A stretch of 43,851 nucleotides of DNA from Flavobacteriales bacterium (lineage in GTDB: Bacteria; Bacteroidota; Bacteroidia; Flavobacteriales; Flavobacteriaceae), in NCBI GenBank assembly GCA_013205245.1, contig JABMNH010000055.1, forward strand, positions 1 to 43,851, given 5' to 3'. The position numbers and the translations under genes were made by a program. The notes under the pieces were generated by a model. That model saw nothing but the letters and a program-made list of their open reading frames with translations. It was not told where the DNA came from and made no database searches. Of this stretch, positions 25,213 through 31,588 are shown piece after piece. Numbering within the stretch: position 1 is the stretch's first letter; each line of letters begins with the position of its first letter.

Positions 25213-25604
25213 TAATTATTTTTAGCTCCTTGATTTATCCAAGCTTTTAATAAAGCAAGTTGATCTATGCTAGGTTCGTTGCTCGCCGATACTTGAATTG
25301 GGTGATTTTTACCAGGAAGATTATTATATAAGATACTGTTATCTGCATTACCAGCTATAACGTAATTAGGAACCAATTGATTATAAGAATTTCCTACTGT
25401 CATATTTATTTTATTTGAAGAATCGTGGCACCCAATACATTTGCTTGTGAAAATGGGTTGTATATCTGCTGTAAAATGAATTACTTGTGAATCAGGGATA
25501 TCTGGTACTACAACAATTATTTCATCAGAAAACTTATCATAATAACACGAGTTCAAGAACAGACCTGCGCATACTAATAGTAGAATTTGAAATATTTTTT
25601 TCAT
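25212..25604 (-). CDS. Monohaem cytochrome c lipoprotein
   Basis: A 130-residue lipoprotein (lipobox LNSC, Cys20) with one haem site CIGCH at 56-60. The surrounding sequence (FTADIQPIFTSKCIGCH...LYNNLPGKNHPIQ...LLKAWINQGA) is typical of small cytochromes in which a C-terminal W-I-x-x-G-A helix packs against the haem. Met68 or a His further on may be the distal ligand. Encoded between the hexahaem protein and the outer-membrane barrel, it is well placed to hand electrons between periplasm and outer membrane. Confidence 0.88.
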   Translation of the reverse strand: MKKIFQILLLVCAGLFLNSCYYDKFSDEIIVVVPDIPDSQVIHFTADIQPIFTSKCIGCHDSSNKINMTVGNSYNQLVPNYVIAGNADNSILYNNLPGKNHPIQVSASNEPSIDQLALLKAWINQGAKNN

Positions 25605-25673
25605 AATTTTCTATGTGTAATGTTATGAATTAATTGTTTAAATAACGATGAAACAATTAATTTATTTGAAAGA

Positions 25674-25705
25674 AAAGCTCAGGAGGGTTTTTACTCCTGA
25701 GCTTT
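25674..25705 (-). terminator. Hairpin after the hexahaem cytochrome gene
   Basis: A perfect 12-bp stem (AAAGCTCAGGAG / CTCCTGAGCTTT) with an 8-base loop lies 17-48 bp beyond the stop of the hexahaem gene. On the minus strand it is followed by TTTTCTTTC, a weak T-tract. It may cause partial termination or protect the 3' end, so that the hexahaem message is more abundant than the rest of the operon. Confidence 0.65.
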
Positions 25706-25721
25706 GGAATATCAAAAATTA

Positions 25722-26900
25722 TTATTGTAAAGCTTCGATTGATTGTGAAATTAATGCTTTTGCGTAAATAGGATTGTGAACGCCGTTACTTTTATCTTCT
25801 AGTAAAAATAAGTAGTTCCAACCCGCTCCAGCTTGAGCACTTGTGAAAGTGGCACCACGACCTTGAGAACCGTTATTTGGATGACCATCATGTACAACTC
25901 CAACTGCAGAATTTTTAACAGGGTCACCATTGCCATCAAGTATCATAATGTAATTGCCATCAACATCTTTAACCAATTTACCATCAACATCTACTTCATA
26001 TTGGTATTCCCATCCTACTACATCTGCTAATAATCCTGCCAATTCAACCATGCCAGTTGCAAAACCTGCAACTTCAGTTTTAACACCGTGACATTTGGTA
26101 CAAGTAGCACTAGCGTAATCTGCAGGTGACCAAGAGTGACCATCATCAACAGTACTCATATGACAAGCAACACAAGACATATTAGATTTATGACCAGCAG
26201 ATCCAGGCGCTGAAATTCCAACAGATGAAAATTCGATACCTTGTATGCCGTCTAATAATGTAGATTGTGGTCCATGATGTGGTCCCCAATGTGAACTAGT
26301 TACAGTAAATTCAGCTACAGTTTGATCTGGACCTGCAGTTCTTGGTTGGTGACAGTTAACACATAAATTACTTTTTCCCAATACATCACTTTCATTCTTT
26401 GCATCAAAAGTATAACCTCCATCAACTATTAAAGTAACAGGGTCAAGCGTTCTTAAAGCTTTGTCGTTACCATCATTTACAAAATCAAAAGACCTGTGCA
26501 TGTCATGGCAACCAGTACATGTAATTCCATTTGATACTGCATAACCCGCTGGGTTAACGGCTCCTGTTTCTTGAAAGTCAATAAAACCTTCATTGTTATG
26601 GCATTGTGCACAACCAGCACTTGTACCTCTAGCCCAAGAAGTTCCTGTGGCATGTTTAGTCATTGCATAAGCATCGTTAATAGCATCTCTGTGATTGTCA
26701 GAATGACAAGAAATACAGACAGCCACATCAGCGCCGTCAAGACCATTGGTTCCATCAAGACCATTAGTACCATCTACTCCGTCTATACCGTTTGTTCCAT
26801 CTGCACCAGCAGGGCCAATAACAGGATCAGTAGTACATTGAATAAACATTAAACCAGATGCAATAATCATCAATAGGTTTCTTAAATTTAATTTTTTCAT
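25722..26900 (-). CDS. Hexahaem c-type cytochrome lipoprotein with collagen-like stalk
   Basis: A 392-residue lipoprotein: signal to Cys22 (GLMFIQC), then ten unbroken G-X-Y triplets from residue 29 to 58 (repeats of GTNGLDG), then a haem domain. Haem sites are CISCH 62-66, CAQCH 97-101, CTGCH 128-132, CVNCH 180-184, CVACH 243-247 and CTKCH 267-271. At least ten further His (70, 83, 135, 204, 208, 209, 237, 255, 337, 340, 375) could supply distal ligands. The C-terminal 110 residues lack haem sites and end with AGWNYLFLLEDKSNGVHNPI, reminiscent of the end of NrfA/multihaem families. It is first in the operon, right after the tandem operators. Likely an outer-membrane, possibly surface-exposed, electron carrier; substrate unknown. 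Confidence 0.9.
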   Translation of the reverse strand: MKKLNLRNLLMIIASGLMFIQCTTDPVIGPAGADGTNGIDGVDGTNGLDGTNGLDGADVAVCISCHSDNHRDAINDAYAMTKHATGTSWARGTSAGCAQCHNNEGFIDFQETGAVNPAGYAVSNGITCTGCHDMHRSFDFVNDGNDKALRTLDPVTLIVDGGYTFDAKNESDVLGKSNLCVNCHQPRTAGPDQTVAEFTVTSSHWGPHHGPQSTLLDGIQGIEFSSVGISAPGSAGHKSNMSCVACHMSTVDDGHSWSPADYASATCTKCHGVKTEVAGFATGMVELAGLLADVVGWEYQYEVDVDGKLVKDVDGNYIMILDGNGDPVKNSAVGVVHDGHPNNGSQGRGATFTSAQAGAGWNYLFLLEDKSNGVHNPIYAKALISQSIEALQ

Positions 26901-26933
26901 AATATTTGATATTAGTTTGTTTTTAATATTGTA

Positions 26934-26998
26934 TAAATTTAAGAACCACTTTAAAGTAAAAACATGATTAATATCAGTTTAAAAGATGATTAAAATCA
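26934..26998 (-). promoter_or_regulatory. Promoter with two CRP/FNR-type operators upstream of the hexahaem operon
   Basis: On the minus strand a -7-like element TAAATTTA (26941-26934, one mismatch to TAnnTTTG) has two boxes upstream. TGATTAATATCA (26965-26976) is centred 33 bp upstream of the -7 centre, and TGATTAAAATCA (26987-26998) is centred 22 bp further up, two helical turns away. Estimated positions are about -40 and -62, the classic class II and class I activator sites. The 33-bp geometry is identical to that at 20223-20265. Confidence 0.78.
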
Positions 26999-27073
26999 TA
27001 GTTCAAAAAATGTATATAATTGATTTTTAGTATTTTAATAATATTTGGCATTTTTTTAACAAAAATAAATTGT

Positions 27074-27103
27074 TTTGAAAGTAATATTTGCTACATAACT
27101 TTG
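27074..27103 (+). promoter_or_regulatory. Promoter of the acyl-CoA dehydrogenase gene
   Basis: TTTG (27074-27077) and TAACTTTG (27096-27103), 18 bp apart, match the Bacteroidota -33/-7 promoter pattern exactly. They lie 133 bp upstream of the ATG at 27237. This is in the 336-bp divergent gap 26901-27236, which also carries the hexahaem operon promoter; nothing else is recognised in the gap. Confidence 0.6.
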
Positions 27104-27236
27104 TGGTTTTTGTTACATAAGTTGGGATTATTAATTGTTAAAACACTTTTATTTATTGTATTAAAACATTTAGTCAAAGAGTGGGGTGTGTCTTTTTTAT
27201 TTTCTTAATTTTGAGGTCTGTTAAATTATCCTAAAA

Positions 27237-28415
27237 ATGTCACAAGATTTATATACTGCCCCAGACTACTATTTATTAGATGAATTGTTAAGCGATGAAC
27301 ATATACTTATAAGAGACGCAGCCCGTGAGTGGGTTAAACGCGAAGTATCTCCTATAATAGAAGAGGCTGCACAAAAAGCAGTGTTCCCTACATCTATTAT
27401 AAAAGGATTGGCCGAGATAGGTGCTTTTGGTCCTTATATTCCAGAAGTATATGGTGGTGCTGGTTTAGATCAGATGTCGTATGGTTTGATAATGCAAGAA
27501 ATAGAACGTGGCGATTCGGGCGTACGCTCTACAGCTTCTGTGCAATCTTCTTTAGTCATGTATCCTATTTGGAAATTTGGTGATGAAGCGCAACGTTTAA
27601 AATACCTTCCAAAATTAGCCAGTGGCGAATTTATGGGGTGTTTCGGTTTAACCGAACCCAATCATGGCTCAAATCCGAATGGCATGGAAACCAAGTTCAA
27701 AGACATGGGCGACCATTATTTATTGAATGGTGCTAAAATGTGGATTTCGAATGCACCATTTGCAGATGTTGCCGTTGTTTGGGCCAAAAATGAAGAAGGC
27801 CGTATTCACGGTTTAATTGTAGAGCGTGGCATGGCTGGTTTTACAACGCCAGAAACGCATAACAAATGGTCATTGCGTGCATCGGCAACTGGCGAACTTA
27901 TTTTTGATAATGTCAAAATTCCAAAAGAAAATTTATTGCCAAATAAAAGTGGCTTAGGAGCGCCTTTACAATGTTTAGATTCTGCTCGTTATGGTATTGC
28001 TTGGGGCGCTATTGGCGCCGCTATGGATTGCTACGATACGGCTTTAAGATACGCTAAAGAACGTACCCAATTTGGCAAACCTATTGCTGGCTTTCAATTG
28101 CAACAAAAGAAATTAGCCGAAATGATTACAGAAATCACAAAAGCACAATTGTTAACATGGCGTTTGGGTACTTTACGTAATGAAAATAAAGCGACATCGG
28201 CTCAAATTTCTATGGCCAAACGTAACAACGTAGATATGGCTTTACAAATTGCCAGAGAATCGCGTCAAATATTAGGTGCCATGGGTATTACTGGCGAGTA
28301 TTCAATTATGCGTCACATGATGAATCTTGAAAGTGTGGTAACTTACGAAGGGACACACGATATCCATCTGCTCATTACGGGGTTTGATATCACAGGGATT
28401 CCGGCTTTTAAATAG
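27237..28415 (+). CDS. Glutaryl-CoA dehydrogenase-like acyl-CoA dehydrogenase
   Basis: A 392-residue FAD enzyme of the acyl-CoA dehydrogenase superfamily. The segments FGLTEPNHGSNPNGMETKF, KMWISNAPFADVAVVWAK and KERTQFGKPIAGFQLQQKKL are the flavin- and substrate-binding blocks. The catalytic base is Glu371 in VVTYEGTHDIHLLITG. The TEPNHGS loop and overall pattern fit glutaryl-CoA dehydrogenase (glutaryl-CoA to crotonyl-CoA, Lys/Trp catabolism) better than short-chain dehydrogenases. It stands alone on the plus strand with its own promoter and ends 2 bp from the converging TonB-receptor gene. Electrons would go to ETF. Confidence 0.9.
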   Translation: MSQDLYTAPDYYLLDELLSDEHILIRDAAREWVKREVSPIIEEAAQKAVFPTSIIKGLAEIGAFGPYIPEVYGGAGLDQMSYGLIMQEIERGDSGVRSTASVQSSLVMYPIWKFGDEAQRLKYLPKLASGEFMGCFGLTEPNHGSNPNGMETKFKDMGDHYLLNGAKMWISNAPFADVAVVWAKNEEGRIHGLIVERGMAGFTTPETHNKWSLRASATGELIFDNVKIPKENLLPNKSGLGAPLQCLDSARYGIAWGAIGAAMDCYDTALRYAKERTQFGKPIAGFQLQQKKLAEMITEITKAQLLTWRLGTLRNENKATSAQISMAKRNNVDMALQIARESRQILGAMGITGEYSIMRHMMNLESVVTYEGTHDIHLLITGFDITGIPAFK

Positions 28416-28417
28416 TA

Positions 28418-30871
28418 TTAAAAATTGCCCATTAAAGAAAAGGTAAAGTTTCTGCCAGGTACGCTTATCGCGGATGCAAATTCTTTATAATGTTGATCAA
28501 GCAGGTTGCTAACGGAAAAATCAAAATCTATATTTTTACTGATTTTTGTTTTGATATAAAAATTAAGCGTTGTCCAAGCAGGTGTGCCGTAATATGCGCC
28601 TGTACCAACAATAAATGGGGTTTGTTCTAGATTGTCAATACCTTCGGTAATGTTGTAATCTTTTAATTTTTTACGTCCGTTAAACCGACTGTAAACACTT
28701 ATTTCGTAAGCGGGTTTTGTATAGGTAAGCGATACATTTCCGAAAAGAGGCGGGATAGAAGATAGTGGCTCATCGGTATCATAAGTATGACCTTTTGTGT
28801 ATGTAAAAGATGTCTTAAACATTAAGTTTTGATACAATGGTGTTTTAAGTTCAAAGGTTGATCCCACAATATAAGCGTTATTTTTATTGACATTGGCCAC
28901 AATGTTGCCTAATTCACCATCAAATAAAATGGCTCGGCTTCCATTTAAGGTAAAATCTTCTCTGGTAATATATTTGTCTAATAAAGTATAATAAGTGGTG
29001 AGACCAATATGTGCTTTTTTGTTATTAAAATATTTTAACAAACCTATTTCTGCGTTGTAGGCAAATTCTGGTTTTAAATTGGCATTAGGCACAGTTACAT
29101 TACCACTTTTTTCGCGTACTTTCCCCACGTCATCAATATTAGGAGATCTAAATCCCGATGATAAAACCCCATTTATTTGCCAATTTTGGGTGGGCTTATA
29201 AACATATCCTGCGGTTAAAGTTACGGCAGAATTATCTATAGAAACATCGCTATTTGGTAAGGTAATAAGTGTTTCGTCAATCCAAGTGGCGTTTAAATTT
29301 GTTCTTGTAAAACGGATGCCTGTATTTAAAGTGGCTTTTTTACTGATGGTTTGTCTATAGTCTAAATAAGCTGCTGTACTTAAATAAGAGCTGCCTCCAT
29401 CTGCATAACGTGTTTGTACAAAGAAATTATTTGTAAATCCAACAATATTATTTCCAACAACATCTAAAGTTTCGTCACTAGATATAGATGTTACATCATT
29501 ATACGCCACTTCAAATCCGTAAGATAAAATACGGTCATCTTTTTGTGTAAGTGGCACAAAAAAATCTGAGCTAATGCTGTAAACATTCACCTTTTCTTTT
29601 CTTACATTTCTGTCTAAACTTCCAAATTTTCTGTTTATTCTAGACTCTCTAATATCTTGATAAGCTAAAGTAATGGTGCCATTATCTAGCCATTTTTTAT
29701 TAGGATTTAATTCTAATTGTGTAGAAATTAACAATCTATTTTGTGGTCCATAATACCATTCTGCAAATTTTAAATTGTTATTTTTATACTCTGTAAGTCT
29801 ATCTAATCGAGGGATATTAGACGATGTACTGTATTGAAAATTAAGTTTTAAATTGGTCTTGTCGGATAAAGGTTTTACTATTTTCTGGATCACATCCACT
29901 TGATGGTAACCCACATTATGTTGCACATTTGGGTCTGAATTAACAACAGGGTTCTCATTAAAAAAGCGGGCTGTGTTATTTGAGTATTCTAGTTGTTTCC
30001 CCCAATCGTCGAACCCGTGGCTTCGTTTTGTGCCCATTTTTAAATCACCAAAAGAACTGTAAGCCACACTGGTATATGAAGCCCATTTTTTATGACCAAC
30101 TTCTGCACCAAACTGCGTTACTAAACCATTATTTACAGTGCTAAAACGTGATAAATAATTTATTTTTAAACTAGGGTTATTACTTAACCGAGGTGTTTTG
30201 GTATAATAATGAATAACACCTCCCAAAGCATCGGAGCCGTAAATTACGGATGACGGTCCAAAAATAACCTCAGTTCTGTCTAATTGCGTGGGCGATACAG
30301 AAATTGAATTTTGAAGATGTCCTTTTCTATAAATGGCATTATTCATTCTTACACCATCTATAACCAATAAAACACGATTGGCTTCCATCCCTCTAATAAC
30401 TGGGCTTCCGCCTCCAAACTGTGTTTTTTGAACTTTTACGCCAGGAATATCTGCTAGAACATCAGCAGCTGTTTGCGGGCTCAATTTTTGAATCTCTTTA
30501 AAAGAAATCCCTTCAATCTGTTCTGCAATACGACTGCGCTTTTCTTTCCCTTTTGAGGCTATTAAAAAAACTTCTTGAAGACTTTCTGATTTATCTCTTA
30601 GGTAAACTGTATAATTAAGTGTTTTTAATTGATTTTTTAAAATTTCAAAGGCAACATAAGCCACATGTGTGAAAGTAATGACATCTAATGCCAAAAATGC
30701 AGAAACATCTACCACGCCATTTATATCAGAAATAAAACTCGTTGATTTATCTTCGTTAAAAACAGCAACATGTGTTATTGGTTGATGTGTATTAAAGTCT
30801 AAGATGCTAATCTTTTGAGAAAATCCGTTAAAAAAAATTAAGAAAAAAGAAATAAAGTAAAGTTTTTTCAT
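28418..30871 (-). CDS. TonB-dependent outer-membrane receptor (haem/iron-type plug)
   Basis: A receptor of about 817 residues starting at ATG 30871 (a TTG two codons earlier is unlikely). The order is signal peptide (cleavage after GFS-Q), a carboxypeptidase-regulatory-like domain (about residues 20-100), a plug (about 110-235: QTAADVLADIPGVKVQK, RVLLVIDGVRMNNAIYR, IFGPSSVIYGSDALGGVIHY) and a 22-strand barrel ending in PGRNFTFSLMGNF. The plug pattern is close to haem/haemoglobin receptors, but the substrate cannot be fixed from sequence. The start lies 3 bp before the recO stop, so the two are co-transcribed. Confidence 0.88.
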   Translation of the reverse strand: MKKLYFISFFLIFFNGFSQKISILDFNTHQPITHVAVFNEDKSTSFISDINGVVDVSAFLALDVITFTHVAYVAFEILKNQLKTLNYTVYLRDKSESLQEVFLIASKGKEKRSRIAEQIEGISFKEIQKLSPQTAADVLADIPGVKVQKTQFGGGSPVIRGMEANRVLLVIDGVRMNNAIYRKGHLQNSISVSPTQLDRTEVIFGPSSVIYGSDALGGVIHYYTKTPRLSNNPSLKINYLSRFSTVNNGLVTQFGAEVGHKKWASYTSVAYSSFGDLKMGTKRSHGFDDWGKQLEYSNNTARFFNENPVVNSDPNVQHNVGYHQVDVIQKIVKPLSDKTNLKLNFQYSTSSNIPRLDRLTEYKNNNLKFAEWYYGPQNRLLISTQLELNPNKKWLDNGTITLAYQDIRESRINRKFGSLDRNVRKEKVNVYSISSDFFVPLTQKDDRILSYGFEVAYNDVTSISSDETLDVVGNNIVGFTNNFFVQTRYADGGSSYLSTAAYLDYRQTISKKATLNTGIRFTRTNLNATWIDETLITLPNSDVSIDNSAVTLTAGYVYKPTQNWQINGVLSSGFRSPNIDDVGKVREKSGNVTVPNANLKPEFAYNAEIGLLKYFNNKKAHIGLTTYYTLLDKYITREDFTLNGSRAILFDGELGNIVANVNKNNAYIVGSTFELKTPLYQNLMFKTSFTYTKGHTYDTDEPLSSIPPLFGNVSLTYTKPAYEISVYSRFNGRKKLKDYNITEGIDNLEQTPFIVGTGAYYGTPAWTTLNFYIKTKISKNIDFDFSVSNLLDQHYKEFASAISVPGRNFTFSLMGNF

Positions 30872-30873
30872 GC

Positions 30874-31587
30874 TCAATTAAATACTGTTTGCAAAATGGA
30901 TAATGATTTAAGTTTTTTAAAACCAGATAAGTGTAATTCGAAATAATTGATTAAAATAGCTAACAATTGCTGTCGTTGTATTTTATCTAGTTTTAGTGTG
31001 TGCATATCATCAAAATTTATGCCTAACAGCGCTTTAAAAACGCCTATTTTTTTATCTTGAATAGAGGTAAGTGAATTTCTTGTTTCAAACAAGCCTTCTT
31101 GAAGGTTAAAATATGGATAGTCTAAATGTTTTGTTTGCGGATAAAAACCTAAATATTTGGTGAGTTTTAGTAAAAAAACCAAATGGAAATTTGCAATGTC
31201 TTTTTGAGTATCTAAATGCTGGAAACTTATATATAAAAAATTAAATAAGTCTTTATTAACTTCTTCTTCTTGTAAAGAAAAATTGAGAACTTCGGCTAAA
31301 AAAAGCAACAAAGATTGCTTTACTATACTATTAGAAATACTTGAATAAGCATAACTTAAACGCACTTCTCTAATTGAGTTTAGAGTGCCTTTGTCATTGT
31401 GATTAGCAACAATTTCTAACAGGTTGAGTGGCTGAAAATAAGCTGTTTTTAATTTCCCTTTTCGGCTACCCAACACCCCTTTTAAAAGATACGATTTAAG
31501 GCCATGCTCTGTGTAACATTTTACTATTAAACTCGTGTCTTGAAACTTAATAATTCTTAAAACAATGGCTTTAGTTTGAACAATCAT
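30874..31587 (-). CDS. recO: DNA repair protein RecO
   Basis: A 237-residue protein with the RecO OB-fold N-terminus (IVQTKAIVLRIIKFQDTSLI, GLKSYLLKGVLGSRKGKLKT) and a helical C-terminal domain. RecO works with RecR to load RecA on gapped DNA. The zinc-binding Cys motif of many RecO proteins is missing, as is common in Bacteroidota. The gene lies between the PorZ-like gene (ATG 1 bp from its stop) and the TonB receptor, all on the minus strand. Confidence 0.92.
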   Translation of the reverse strand: MIVQTKAIVLRIIKFQDTSLIVKCYTEHGLKSYLLKGVLGSRKGKLKTAYFQPLNLLEIVANHNDKGTLNSIREVRLSYAYSSISNSIVKQSLLLFLAEVLNFSLQEEEVNKDLFNFLYISFQHLDTQKDIANFHLVFLLKLTKYLGFYPQTKHLDYPYFNLQEGLFETRNSLTSIQDKKIGVFKALLGINFDDMHTLKLDKIQRQQLLAILINYFELHLSGFKKLKSLSILQTVFN

Positions 31588-31588
31588 T

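Noticed and set aside
26720-26815. Short tandem DNA repeats that might be a CRISPR or phase-variation tract
   Set aside because: They encode the in-frame G-X-Y stalk of the hexahaem protein, with no spacers; length variation is possible but not evident from one sequence.
16797-26900. Alternative complex III or NrfABCD nitrite reductase
   Set aside because: No pentahaem nitrite reductase, no molybdopterin-like ActB and no second ActF-type arrangement are present; the gene content does not match either complex.
27020-27208. Open frame of 62 codons on the plus strand upstream of the acyl-CoA dehydrogenase gene
   Set aside because: It overlaps the likely promoter, has low-complexity hydrophobic content and no recognisable features; treated as chance.
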